Source: Chrysomallon squamiferum (lineage: Eukaryota; Mollusca; Gastropoda; Neomphalida; Peltospiridae). From it: 64,000 bases of DNA. Below are positions 12,489-25,458 of the stretch, in pieces. The position numbers were made by a program, and so were the translations under genes. The first letter of the stretch is position 1; each line of letters begins with the position of its first letter. Below the pieces are notes generated by a model that did not search any database, was not told the DNA's origin, and saw nothing but the letters and a program-made list of their open reading frames with translations. The stretch is from assembly GCA_012295275.1 (NCBI GenBank), contig CM022679.1:25836407-25900406 (forward strand), written 5' to 3'.

Positions 12489-13450
12489 AGACAAGTTTTG
12501 TTATTTTTTTTCATTTCTCATTGAAAACAGTTATATTTTGAGAAACTCAAAAGATGAAAAGATGTGGAGCAATTTCGTTTATGAAAATGAAGAGTGCCTG
12601 TCACATTCATTTTTGCCTGCTAAGAAGTCGTGCGTCTCAGTGAAAATGGATTGGCTCTGTGGACTTAATGTGTAACAAGAAGCTCTCTGCTTGAAAAAGT
12701 GTTTTCAGAAATTTTATAAGAAAATTAAAAGAAATATTCTCGTTTGGTGCTGTGAGAAAGAAGAAATTTCTATTCTTTGTATCATGCATCTTTAAAAATT
12801 TAAACTTGTTTTTTTTTCTTCTTTAATTTCATTAAATAAGTCATTTGGGGACCAGTACAAAACTCTGTGATTGTTACCAATTTAGTTAACATTATTAGTA
12901 ACATCGGGTTAAAATTTAGTTACATGGAATTATGTAAAACGAAACAGACTTTTTAGCAATTATTATTAGCTAATAAAATAGCTTAAGAACTGCTCTTACA
13001 TTTCTGGGAGACCAAAGACTAAGTAAAAGTTTCTTAATATCTAAATCATGCGTAGTTTAATGTTGGATTGAAAAAAATGAAACACTTGGAACAGTTAAGA
13101 AAAATTAAATACATTTTGATGTATTTATTTAAATGAAATATTTAATAATAAAATATCAACAAGTAAGAAAAACTTATTTCTAATTTTATATTAATGGATT
13201 TTCTTTTTTTTTCACCACTTACATAATATTGCAATTTGTATTTTTAACAGTATATTCATGGATTTTTGTTTGTTAGGTATATTATTTTAACAATCTAAAA
13301 ATTATTTAAAAAATTTAATGGCAGAAATTTTAATTTTTATAATTATTATTTTTACCGATCCAGTTTGTTAGAGATAAAAAAGAAAAACGTCATGAAACAT
13401 TGTTAATTATTACCATCAATAAACTATGAAAGGTCTTCAGTTGTTTGTTG
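12489..13450 (+). other. Probable GAR1 3' UTR and flank
   Basis: AT-rich sequence after the GAR1 stop. Several A/T-rich polyadenylation-like signals occur (ATTAAA near 12725 and 12830, AATAAA near 12975, CAATAAAC near 13419). Which one is used cannot be told from sequence. Confidence 0.4.
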
Positions 13451-14656
13451 TTCATTGTTGTATTTGTTTTTCATGAACATCTGTATTAGTTATTATTATT
13501 CAAATCTGTCTGTGATGTGCTGGGAAGAAAAATGTATTAAATGAACAGTAACTTAAAGGGTGATGAAAGCTATTTCATGATGTAAAATAACATTGGTTTC
13601 AGAATCAAACTAACTGTTAGTAGTCAGAAGTCTAATGTCAATTTGGGAAAAATTTTCATAAAAATACCTTGGTTGCCAGCCGTTTTTAAAATCCCTTTGC
13701 ATTAAATTCATGTTAAAAATAAGCAAACAAATAGACTAAATTAGCAGCAAAGAATTGTTTTCATATTCCATTTTGGAGATGGCGACAGGTAAGATTATCA
13801 TAATCTTTAATAAACCAGTTGGACATACATGAGATCGATCACAGAAACTATTGTACCTCAGATCATTAACTATGTGCTACAACTCATTTTACACGACAAT
13901 TTTACAACGTATGACCAATGCAAGAGGACTGCCACTTTACCAAGTCGTCAGCTTTTCTGCATCAGTATTGTCCCAGTGATCTTGCTTAAAAAACCCACAA
14001 TATAATAATAATAATAAAGAAAATAATTCCAAAATAATTTATAATGAGACAAATTCAAGAAATATCGCTAACATGACAGCTGAATTTTCCATATTGACAT
14101 CTGTGATATTGATATCAGCATGGCTGCAGAAATCTTTACTACATTTTAGTAATATACGTTTTTAAATTAATCACACTGATATTTTTTATGACGAATGACA
14201 TCTTTATATTTAACATTTGTCTTTTCAATTAGGTCTGTTAATTTTCATTTTGAAATAGGATGCTATTTAAGCCCATTTTTTTTAAAATCCAGTAACCGAT
14301 CCGGCTGAACCCCGTTTAAAATGTAACATCCTCCATCTCTCTGTTTTCAAAACTTAGTGCTGCTTGAAAAACGTTTTTGCTTAATAATATCTTTGTTATT
14401 TGTCGCTTACTAATTCTTCCCAAGGTCGTTCTTGTTGACTGTTAGGTCCCTCATAACAACGATGTTTTAGCCATGAAATGAACCATACAATGCAGTATTA
14501 TTGAGTCTTTTGATAAAATGCATGCGTTGAGTTGGTACTTGTCTTGGGAAACTGTCTCTTGACAAACAACTCTGGTTCAGGCGTCTGTAGTAGCCACTGA
14601 ATGTTGATGTAAATACTTGGCCGCGGTTTAAATCAGTTAATAACACTTCAAGAAGA
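13451..14656. other. Intergenic; probable promoter and 5' UTR of the small-protein gene
   Basis: No exon is firmly supported. A short ATGGCGACAG|GTAAGA string at about 13778 resembles a start codon followed by a donor, but no matching downstream exon was found. The last ~300 bases before 14657 are less AT-rich than the surroundings and probably contain the 5' UTR of the next gene. Confidence 0.35.
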
Positions 14657-15968
14657 ATGGGATGTGGTGGCTCCAAAGGTAAGTTGTTCGGTGACCAGCT
14701 CAGAAATTATTGCAAATTAAAAAAATCGTATTTTCTGTTTGACTTTAATTTTTAACAAGTCAAAATAAAATAAATTATGTATATTAGAGTATCTTAGATT
14801 AGTTGTTTAAGAAAGTTAATGATGCTTTGTGTATTTGTATTATTATATACTACTTTTTAAACCTTTTTTTTTACTGTTTATGATAATTTAAAAAAAAAAA
14901 AAACACACACACATTTAAAAGCTATTTGTAACCTGACACTGAACACCCGTTTATTCCTAACTCTAATTATTTGAATCTTGTTGAGAATGTACTGATCATT
15001 TTTAATTCATTATTACTGTTATTATATTTAATTTTTTTAAATGTAGAAATTATAGAATAAACACACACACAACACGATGTTCATGTAATATTCGTTATTC
15101 ACCAAGTGCTGTTTCTAGCCTTATGCAACTGTCATCTGTAATTATATATTTTATTTTATTTTTAAAATTTATATTCAAACGTCTAAAATAAAACAAAAAT
15201 GGACGTCTTTAACTACATATACAAGAAAGTAAGATTTTTGTTATAGTATTAGGTTTTTTTTTAATCTTTTATAGTTATTTCTCTTTTCCACTTATAAATT
15301 ACGCTCATTGTGGTTATAGAAGACGAGCGAATTTTAAGATTATCATTTTGTTTATTTTATATACATATATTTTTCTTATCGATGATTTTATATTATTTGC
15401 ATTCCTGTTTTATCTTCCATTCATTCATTATATATACCTGAATGCTTTTTATTCTCTCGAAAATAATGAGATTTCTGTCATGGCAGCTTTTCCTGTAAAG
15501 ACATTTTTGTTTATTTCGAATAAGCTACAACACCTTACGCGTTATAAACACAGTATTAAAACACTTACAAATGCCATTCTTTCGTTAATTCTTTCATAAA
15601 ACCACTTCGACAATGAACATTTCTATATTTAGATATAACGGTGGTCAGAAACTTCATGTGGTCAATGTTTCCATGACGTCTATTGTAGATGTGTCGGGAC
15701 CTTGCCGTTCTGGCCTTCTGCTTTCTTTCTCATTACAATAACATGCACTGAATTAATTATTTTGCTTTGGTTACAGACGGCTTATGTACATATACACACT
15801 GTTTCGTTGCGGTCAGTGACCTTCAGTTATCATTACATTATAACGCTATATTCCTTAGACATATATCAATGCTACATGCTCATGCACACTCATATACATA
15901 CACATCCTTATAATGAATATACTCTAGGCTCATTTATATTGATGAGATCAAAGAATTCAGTACGTAAA

Positions 15969-16015
<47 letters not shown>

Positions 16016-16379
16016 TTTATATATAGATTTTTAGGTTTCTCTGCATTTCTTAGCTAACAACAACAACAAAAAAGATGAATGAACGAATGAATTAATATAT
16101 AAATAAAATAAGATAATAAATAAAGATAAAAAATTTTTAAAAATATAAATTTTAAAATGAAATAAATGTTTATTATTAATTTAACGCAATATTAATTGAT
16201 ATATATATTTTTTTTTTCTTTCAAATCAAACAGGGTTTTTTAAAGGTGGCAAAGGAGGATGTGGTGGACTGGGAAAAATGTGTGGTTCGGACAGACCTCA
16301 TTCTGGGAAAGGCCACAAAGGTCATGGCAAAAGCAAAGGTCACAAACGTAGGGGAAGTCACTCTTCAAATTCTAGCTAA
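14657..16379 (+). CDS. Small Gly/Lys/His-rich protein with N-myristoylation start
   Basis: Two exons, 14657-14678 and 16234-16379, join with compatible phase (7 codons + 1 nt; then 2 nt + 48 codons, including stop TAA). Donor is AAAG|GTAAGT; acceptor is TCAAATCAAACAG|GG. The product is 55 residues. It begins MGCGGSK, matching the N-myristoylation consensus (Gly2, Ser6, basic residue 7) with a palmitoylatable Cys3. Residues 8-25 are Gly-rich with FF at 9-10 and Cys at 17 and 24. Residues 28-50 repeat Gly, His and Lys, then a Ser-rich tail ends at 55. Totals are about 18 Gly, 9 Lys, 9 Ser, 5 His, 3 Cys and one acidic residue, so it is strongly basic. AATAAA lies at 16549-16554. I do not recognise the family. 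A lipid-anchored, membrane-associated protein is inferred from the N-terminus only. Confidence 0.7.
15971..16011. repeat. (AT)n microsatellite
   Basis: A pure AT dinucleotide run inside the intron of the small-protein gene. Confidence 0.98.
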
Positions 16380-17534
16380 TTTGTGTTGTAATTTCTCGGC
16401 AACGAAAAGACGCGCAGAAAAACAAGCGTTGACGGATCTTCAGTGTACCCATCAAAACAATAATTTGACTTTCGATTTACTTAGATTAAATAACAGAACT
16501 GAAACCGTAGTTGTGATATTTAAAAGTTTACCAAGATTGTATGTAGTTAATAAAAAAAGGAAAAACGATTTGGAAATTACTTGTTTATTTATGTATTTAT
16601 TTATTAAACAACAGCAGTAGCAGCAGCAGCAGCAACAACAACAGCAAACATAACAATAATAACAAAAAGCCATTACTTAAACATACAGCTCTCGAGCAGA
16701 AACAATAACAAGGCTGGACAAGTAAAAATAAAACCGCAGGTGTTCTTCGTAGCAAAGAAGGCTAAACCAATGAATTTCGATTGGTTTTATCACTCAGATA
16801 CCGGTACATTAACACTGATCATGCAGGCTTTCTTGTACTGGTTGTGTTTTCTTCCTACTAAATGTTTTGAATGTAATATAAGCATTTTATTAAGTTATAT
16901 GATAAACATGTTAAAATTAATAATTCAATTATTTAAAACCAAAGCATGTACATTATTTGAAATTAACGAATATTTTATTCAAAAGAGTGGATTACAATTA
17001 TAAAGGGAGAACAGTTATTTAGCCTTACGAAAATCAGAACTAAATTTAAAAAAAAAAAAAAAAAATTATTATTATACAGGAAAACAGTTAGTTTTATATA
17101 TTGACTTTAAATGGCATAAATTAAAATTATATAGTCACTATTCAATAAAAAAATCAACGTGTATTCAAGTTAAAATTTAACAACTAAGAATTATTATTTG
17201 AACAAATTTTGTTAAGCTTTGGGAAAAGTATTATCAATAATATTTTAAATTATTTTAATCTGTTTATATACATTACAAAGATTTGTGGCGTGTAATGTAA
17301 CATATTTACTGTACTCATGAATTTTAATACACATGTAATTATGTCGAATTTTTGTGTTATTAATACTAATTATGTAAACTATTTATCATCAAACTTGAAA
17401 CAATCTCCAAAACAGTCTGCATGTGTATATCAAAAATGTGATGCTATTGAATTAGATACCTCAGAAACTTATTGTGTGGGGTTTTCCACACTCGCACAAA
17501 AAATGACCTCGGCATTTAAAAAAAATATAATAAT
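16380..17534. other. 3' UTR and AT-rich intergenic DNA
   Basis: This follows the TAA of the small-protein gene. A (CAG/CAA)n-type patch at 16608-16645 and a poly-A run at 17047-17064 are present. No other exon is supported. Confidence 0.6.
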
Positions 17535-17610
17535 AAAATAAATAAATAAATAAATAAATAAATAACAACAACAACAACAACAACAACAATAACAATAACA
17601 ATAATAATAA

Positions 17611-17676
<66 letters not shown>

Positions 17677-17705
17677 CATAATCATAATAAATAAATAAAT
17701 AAATA
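17535..17705. repeat. Compound microsatellite (AAAT)n-(ACA)n-(AAT)n
   Basis: Successive AAAT, ACA, ATAACA and AAT runs are followed by AAAT again. Apparent ORFs on either strand are translations of this repeat. Confidence 0.97.
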
Positions 17706-18059
17706 AGATTGATATCCATGTGTGTAATACAAACAAGAAAAACACACACACAAAAAAACCTGCCTTCCAACCATAATCTCCAGTGTTACTGGAACTATAT
17801 CTGTTTCACTGCCTCATGAAAACGACCCGAACGGAAGAAAAGCAGACTCGCAGTAAAAATATTTATTTTTTCGGAGTAGCTTCCCTTGATATCTTCAGCG
17901 CTTGAATCTGGGTTGAAATGATATCGGGGCTTATTATGTGTACATTGTCTGACTGTTCCTCCACCTTGGATAATAAATTATCAAAGTTATTTAGGAACAT
18001 CACTTTTCGGTATAATGTTAGTTATAGACTGTGTGGAAGAGACCTACTGCTAAAAGTTT

Positions 18060-18586
18060 TTTTTGTTAGCATTTTGTTTATTTCTGATGCCTAAAAAAGC
18101 AAGACATCCGCAATCTAGCAATATGAGCATTGATTAACTTCCAGCAAATCTACGAACACCAATTGAACAGACAGAGATATAAAAAGTGTTAGAAAACAAA
18201 CTTATGTGTTAACAAATTCTTGGTGGCACATTTTTAATTATTAGTGTTGATATTATTACAATCATCTATCAGTTGATTTTACACAAAAACATAAGCCTAA
18301 CACATAAAAAACAACAACAAAAAACCCCATTAATATGCAGAGCTCTCAAGTTTTGATTGTTTGATTATGGACTTAATATTGTTCGTTCGATTTTAGCACC
18401 CAAATTGTTGTTCATTCGTTAAATCAGAAAGAAACAAACCGACCATAATATTACATGTATTATGTACGTAGTGGCAAGATATGCTGACTAAAAACATTTC
18501 TGTTGTTTCGGACACTGAATTGACTTCGATAAATACATGTGAATTATATATTACCAAAAGTTATTTCTTTCTGTGTGCAGTTGCTG

Positions 18587-18590
<4 letters not shown>
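18060..18590 (+). repeat. Fragment of the dispersed ~3.7-kb repeat
   Basis: Segments match the tandem units farther right. For example, AAATCAGAAAGAAACAAACC and the TACGTAGTGGCAAGATATG block at 18460-18483 recur near 39966-40038. The fragment ends at the following (ATT)n tract. Confidence 0.7.
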
Positions 18591-18674
<84 letters not shown>

Positions 18675-18692
18675 TAATTAATTAATTAATTA
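18588..18692. repeat. (ATT)n then (TTAA)n microsatellite
   Basis: A perfect ATT run to about 18672 is followed by several TTAA units. Confidence 0.97.
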
Positions 18693-20589
18693 AAATTAAT
18701 TAAACAATTTATTTATTTATTTATTTGTTTATTTATTTGTGTAATTTTCTCCTTTTTAATCAACATTTCTTAAAATACTGTATAGTAGAAAAAATAAGAA
18801 TTTAGTCTTCTAACACTGACTATACTAATTGCTGTATAATGCGGTAACGTACTGATTGAATTTAAGATGTCTGTTTTGGTATTTCAGGTGTATGTATGTA
18901 AGCATTTAAAATATTTAAAATACGTGATAAACTAAAAATTAAAAAATACACGATTAACTAATACAGACCATCTTTACTAAACTCTTAATTAGGATGCCTT
19001 AATGAATTTTTTTTAATTTTTAAAATTTTTTTTATATGTGTTATATATCTATTTATTTATTTGTTTGTTTAAGGATATTTTATATTAGTTTGATATTACA
19101 TTTTCATAATAACTGGTTTTGTAAAAGCTAATCATGAATCACTTTCAAACTGGCGATTTTACTGTTGTACTTTACACTATGTAAATCACATACATAGAAA
19201 CTTTTACTCTTTTACGATGTTGATACCAATGGTTAATTGGTGGTTCTTACATTATTTTTATTTTTATGATTTACATATTTTTCTTTCAGATAAAAAATAA
19301 GTGGGTTTCAGTTTTGAAACATTTTACTTATAATTACAAAATTAATTTAGCTGTAATTTTTATTTTAAAAAGAGAATTTTATAAAATTTTAATAGAAATA
19401 AATAGACGTTTATATGTATTTCTAAAATAAAGTTCTGATAGTGATGTCGTTTTTTAATTTTTATTTTTCTTCACCCCATTTCAAAATTTTTTAAGCTTAA
19501 AGTCCTAGATTAAATTTTATGATAGAAGTTGTATGTGTTATACTCCGTCCCCTTTTATGACCAGAATATTCATTCAGTATTGAAAAAAAATATATCAATT
19601 TTCTCAGTTTTACTGCAAAACAAAGTTTTTATTTCTTTTAACAGTTTTATTATTTGGAAGTATTAGAACGTTCCCATTAAAAATTACATGTTAATTGCAA
19701 ACCACAGGCAACCTCTTATTGATTCTCTGAGACAAGTGACTTCAAAATAAGGTTTAATGCAGTTAGTAATTCATAATCTCAGTAGACTCATTAGCTAAAT
19801 AACAGCAACAGAAACAAAAAAAAACAACAACAACAAAAAAAAAAAAAAAAAAAAAAGAAAGAATTAAAACATTATCTTTGAATTTAGTTTTTATATATAA
19901 CAAATCCAAAAACTTGTATTTTCAAGAATTTTATTTTTATTCAAACCACAACAAAAATTTCTCGACCTGAACTAACATCAGACTGACCGTTGCTCGTGTT
20001 CAGTTTATTAATTTCTAAATACTTGCAAACAATATTTTCTAAGTATGAATCAAACATAAAAAAAAAAAAAATCTAAGTATGTTAATTTAAGTTATTGGCT
20101 GTCAGCAATAAAACAGAAAAGAATGAGAATCTCTGCCCCATATTTGTGTAAATGAAACCACAAATGTGTGCTATAACTATTTAAAATAAATAATAATTGT
20201 TGTCTGGTCCGTGAAGGTAAACAATAGAACTGTATACAAAATAAACCATCACAGACTGAGGATTCTTTATACATAATTAGAAACTTTTTCCGAGCAGCGG
20301 AAATAGTGATTTTTATATTTTTACGAGAGTATACAAACTTTATTTCATGCACGAAGTTATTAAATTACATTAAAAAAAAATGTATACAGAATTTATTTTT
20401 ATTTCATGTGCAATGTTCGATTCTATTTCCCAACATTCCGAAATCTAAACGCTTCACGTTCCAGGTATTTTGGATACGAAATTCCCAACCTCTTAATATT
20501 TATATTAAATATAATTTTATTTAAAGATTTAAATGTAGTTGCAGTGATCTAACTGCATTATCACGTGATAAAATAACGGTAAAGATTTT
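18693..20589. other. Non-coding AT-rich DNA with a second dispersed-repeat fragment
   Basis: No exon is supported. About 19640-19930 matches the tandem units (compare 34540-34850): shared strings include GCAAACCACA, CTCTTATTGATTC and the AATTCATAATCTCAGTAGAC block. Poly-A runs lie near 19836-19856 and 20059-20072. Confidence 0.6.
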
Positions 20590-20970
20590 CACGCTTTCAT
20601 ACTCGGAGTCGGTTACCGTTGTCAGTAGCTGCTAACAAACAAATCTACACGGCAAAGTGTACACGCAGTATGAATTTAACACAGTATTATTGATATCTCG
20701 GGAACTGCTATATATTTATAAGAACAAATACACCTCACGGCATGACTTATTTATATGAGTTAAATGTTATGAATATATTAAAATCTCGCAATAGCCTTCA
20801 AATTGTCGTTAGTTATTTTATTATTATTATTATTACAGAATTTAAAAAATATATTTTATATTGTTATTCCGATTGTTTTCTTCATTTTTATTTAGCAGGT
20901 GTTAATAAACGTGCGTATACCATTTTCATTATATGCAGACAATAATTTAGAACAATGCTAAACATGCAGA
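20590..20970 (-). promoter_or_regulatory. Decayed duplicate of the array-gene 5' flank
   Basis: Colinear similarity with 27829-28360, the 5' flank of the domain-array gene. Shared pieces on the plus strand include CTCGGAGTCG, GTGAATTTAA/ATGAATTTAA plus CACAGTA/TACAGTA, CTCGGGAA, an ATT run, and later TAATAA...GCTAAA. The TATAAA of the intact copy corresponds to a degraded version here. It lies ~200 bp beyond the 3' end of the array gene, where the next tandem gene would begin. No domain exons follow to the left. Confidence 0.6.
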
Positions 20971-21158
20971 TTAATATTTCTTCTTCGTTATTTTTTTTTT
21001 TTTTCGTGAAATTTCTACTTGTGACTAAACAACATATTTGTTTAGACTAAATCTGAAAGAAGAATTATTAAAATATAAATTGTATTAATGAAAAAACTGC
21101 TTTAAAGTTTCCTGACGAAATCAGTTATTTATGTCTATTATGTTTTAGTTCACTTAGT

Positions 21159-21641
21159 TTAAGCAAAACAACCACAAGAAACTCCTTCATATATCATGGT
21201 GTATTCGTACGTTGTAGGCTGACTTTCTTTCTTACATTGTTGATTAAGCTTATAGGTTTTATTGGTCATCAATTTTTCTGAATTGGCTAAACATTGTTCG
21301 GCAGCCCATTCAGCTGTTTTGTTATTAGTAACCATCATGAAATGTTTTTCTTCACCAATTGATGGCTTGTAGAAGCCGATGTACAAACTCAGTTCAGTAT
21401 TTCCAATTTCAAATTCCAGGCCAACTTTAAGTTCGGATGTTAAATCAGAAAGCTCTGCAGCTATGGCATCTGTAGCCTTGACCTCTTTTGGTTTGCATGG
21501 TTTTATTTCTGTATTTGATGGTTCAGGAAGAGAAAGTTTCCATGTTTTTGATGAGAAGTATGGTGGTTTTTTGAACTTGAGAAGTTTCGGGGTTTTATTA
21601 ATGATCTGAAAAGCCAGTCTTTTCTCATTTTCAGGGATGTC
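21159..21641 (-). CDS. Array domain 6 terminal exon with stop codon
   Basis: Residues ~743-902, 160 codons plus TAA. It begins DIPENEKRLAFQIINKTP and has KVGLEFEI, LSLYIGFYKP and NKTAEWAAE. It reads through the position used as a donor in the other copies into a short Cys-containing C-terminus (GVSCGCFA). Confidence 0.7.
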   Translation of the reverse strand, partial: DIPENEKRLAFQIINKTPKLLKFKKPPYFSSKTWKLSLPEPSNTEIKPCKPKEVKATDAIAAELSDLTSELKVGLEFEIGNTELSLYIGFYKPSIGEEKHFMMVTNNKTAEWAAEQCLANSEKLMTNKTYKLNQQCKKESQPTTYEYTMIYEGVSCGCFA

Positions 21642-24600
21642 CTGTAAATAAATATTAAAATCAAATATAAAGTTCATTATAACTGATACATGATATTTCA
21701 GAAATATATATCATGCAGCATAATTAGAAAATCGCTTTTTAATATAGACAAGTTTAAAAAATAATATTTATATCGTCTGTAGAGCCTTGAAATTCTCAGC
21801 CCACAAACAGAAGAAAAGAAAGTACAAAAAGCTAAGCAGAAATATTTTTCATCTACTTTAGGCTTTCGCAAAGCTGAGAAGAAATAATTTAATACAATAA
21901 ACATCAGAACATTTCTTATTTTCTGTTTATTGTTTTAATGTACTGTGTTAATATGAATGATTAATTTGTGTTTTTTATTCTATTAAAATTTTGATGATTT
22001 ACTTATTTTTCTTTCAAATGAGATAGGTGGGTTTCAGTTTACTTATGATTACAAATTTAATTATACAGTAATTTTCTCATTTATTTTCACAAAAATATTT
22101 CCTGTCTTAATAAAAGTAGCATCAATTAAATGTAAGAAGAACATTTAAAAAAAAATTGTCATCCCATTTCAAATTTAAAAAACAACAATTCAAAAGCATA
22201 TGCATATATTTACACATATGCGTCCATATCTTCATGCATACATGTTTACAGTCACATACATTCGTGTATATACATACACAAACATGAAAACAAAACACAC
22301 ACACACACAGACACAGAAATACATACTATATACATACATATTTAATGGTGTATGTAAAAACTGTATGCCGTTCTTCGCTCTTGCTTTGATGTTGGAACTG
22401 AAAGTTTTTTTCACTCTGTGTCGCATCTGAGTCCTGGAGACATTTTTCCACGGCCCATTTAGCTGTTTTACCCTGAGCAATCTGCATGAAATATTTTTCT
22501 TTGCCGTTTTCTGATCTGTAGAAGCCGATGTACAAACTCAGTTCAGTATTTTTAATTTTAAATTCCAGGCCCACTTTAATTTCGGATCGTAAACCACGAA
22601 GATCTGTAGTTATGACATCTTTTGGTTCGTATGGTTTTATTTCTGATTCTGGAGGCTCGGATTGAGAAATGACCCATCCTTGTGATGGGAAGAAGTTTTC
22701 TTTGAACAGGAAAATTTCCGGGGTTTCATTAATGATCTGAAAAGCCAGTCTTTTCTCATTTTCAGGGATATTCTGTAAAATAAATGTTAAAAATTGAAGG
22801 TTAAGTTTATTATAACCGATATATGATATTCCAGAAATAAACATCCTGCAGCATAATTAGAAAATCGCTTTTTAATATAGACAAGTTTAAAAGTAACATT
22901 TATATCTTCTGTCTAGACTTGAAATTCTCAGCCCACAAACAGAAGAAAAGAAAGTACAAAAAGCTAAGCAGAAATATTTTTCATCTACTTTAGGCTTTCG
23001 CAAAGCTGAGAAGAAATAATTTAATACAATAAACATCAGAACATTTCTTATTTTCTGTTTATTGTTTTAATGTACTGTGTTAATATGAATGATTAATTTG
23101 TGTTTTTTATTCTATTAAAATTTTGATGATTTACTTATTTTTCTTTCAAATGAGATAGGTGGGTTTCAGTTTACTTATGATTACAAATTTAATTATACAG
23201 TAATTTTCTCATTTATTTTCACAAAAATATTTCCTGTCTTAATAAAAGTAGCATCAATTAAATGTAAGAAGAACATTTAAAAAAAAATTGTCATCCCATT
23301 TCAAATTTAAAAAACAACAATTCAAAAGCATATGCATATATTTACACATATGCGTCCATATCTTCATGCATACATGTTTACAGTCACATACATTCGTGTA
23401 TATACATACACAAACATGAAAACAAAACACACACACACACAGACACAGAAATACATACTATATACATACATATTTAATGGTGTATGTAAAAACTGTATGC
23501 CGTTCTTCGCTCTTGCTTTGATGTTGGAACTGAAAGTTTTTTTCACTCTGTGTCGCATCTGAGTCCTGGAGACATTTTTCCACGGCCCATTTAGCTGTTT
23601 TACCCTGAGCAATCTGCATGAAATATTTTTCTTTGCCGTTTTCTGATCTGTAGAAGCCGATGTACAAACTCAGTTCAGTATTTTTAATTTTAAATTCCAG
23701 GCCCACTTTAATTTCGGATCGTAAACCACGAAGATCTGTAGTTATGACATCTTTTGGTTCGTATGGTTTTATTTCTGATTCTGGAGGCTCGGATTGAGAA
23801 ATGACCCATCCTTGTGATGGGAAGAAGTTTTCTTTGAACAGGAAAATTTCCGGGGTTTCATTAATGATCTGAAAAGCCAGTCTTTTCTCATTTTCAGGGA
23901 TATTCTGTAAAATAAATGTTAAAAATTGAAGGTTAAGTTTATTATAACCGATATATGATATTCCAGAAATAAACATCCTGCAGCATAATTAGAAAATCGC
24001 TTTTTAATATAGACAAGTTTAAAAGTAACATTTATATCTTCTGTCTAGACTTGAAATTCTCAGCCCACAAACACCAGAAGAGAAAGTACAAAAAGCTAAT
24101 CAGAAATATTTTTCATCTACTTTAGGCTTTCGCAAAGCTGAGAAGAAATAATTTAATAGTATAAACATCAGAACATGTCTGTATTTTCTATATTTTGTTT
24201 TAATGTACTGTGTTAATATGAATGATTAATTTGTGGTTTTAATTTTATTAAAATTTTGATGATTTACTTTTGTGATTTTATGATTACAAATTTAATTATA
24301 CACTAATTTTCTCATTTATTTTCACAAAAATATTTCATATCTTAATAAAAGTAGCATCAATTAAATGTAAGAAGAAGATTTTAATTTTTTATCATCCCAT
24401 TTCAAATTTAAAAAACAACAATTCAAAAACATATGCTTATATTTACACATATGCGCCCACATCTTCATGCATGCATGTTTCAGTCACACACATTCGTATA
24501 TATACATACACAAACATGAAAACAAAACACACACACACACACACACACAGAGACACAGAGACACAGAAATACATAAAATATACATACATATTTAATGTTG

Positions 24601-25419
24601 TATGTAAAAACTGTACGCCGTTCGTCGCTCTTGCTTTGATGGAGGACCTGAAAATTTCCACTCTGTGTCACATCTGAATTCTGGAGACATGTTTCCGCGG
24701 CCCATTTTGCCGTTTTACCCTGAGCAACCTGCATGAAATATTTTTCTTCGCCATCTTCTGATCTGTAGAAGCCGATGTACAAACTCAGTTTAGAGTTTTT
24801 AATTTCAAATTCCAGGCCAGCTTTAAATTCGGATAGTAAACCACGAAGCTCTGCAGTTATGACATCTTTTGGTTCGGATGGTTTTATTTCTGAACCTTTT
24901 GACACAGAATCAGAAGTGTGCCATCCTTCTGATGGGAAGCATCCATCTTTGTACAGGAGAAGTTGCGGGGTTTCATTAATGATCTGAAAATCCAATCTTT
25001 GCTCATTTTCAGGGATGTCCTGTAAAATAAATGTAAAAATCAAAGGTTAAATTCATTATAATTGATACATGATATTCCAGAAATAACTATCCTGCAGCAG
25101 AATTAGAAAATAACTTTTTAATATAGACAAGTCTAAAAAGTAATAGTTACATTTTTTTCTCATGTTCAGGAATTCACTTTAAATAATGGTGAGATCAAAA
25201 TTAATATTAAGTTATAATTGCTGAAAGATTTTATATATTTCAGTATTAATTTTTCAATCTTCTTCTTCTTCTTATTATTATTATAAGTAGTAATACTAAA
25301 TAATAACACAAAAATGTTAAACAGAGTTATCATAGATATACTTTTATAGTGTCTTCAAATTAATTTACAGTATTATTAGTTATTATGTACTGAGCTAATA
25401 GATTTCTTCCGAGTGAATG

Positions 25420-25458
<39 letters not shown>

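Noticed and set aside
12300-12494. Ser/Pro-rich minus-strand and Glu-rich plus-strand open frames over the last GAR1 exon
   Set aside because: They are out-of-frame translations of the GGN/AGA-rich RGG tail of GAR1, which reads correctly in the remaining frame.
13760-13800. Mini-exon-like ATGGCGACAG|GTAAGA
   Set aside because: Good start and donor context, but no downstream acceptor with a sensible continuing frame could be found, so it is too weak to call a gene.
16246-16620. 124-codon plus-strand frame over the second exon of the small-protein gene
   Set aside because: A different frame of the same exon joins in phase to the MGCGGSK exon, is Gly/His/Lys-patterned and stops cleanly; this longer frame runs into 3' UTR-like and CAG-repeat sequence.
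17461-17770. Poly-Ile and poly-Tyr ORFs
   Set aside because: Translations of the (AAT)n/(ACA)n compound microsatellite.
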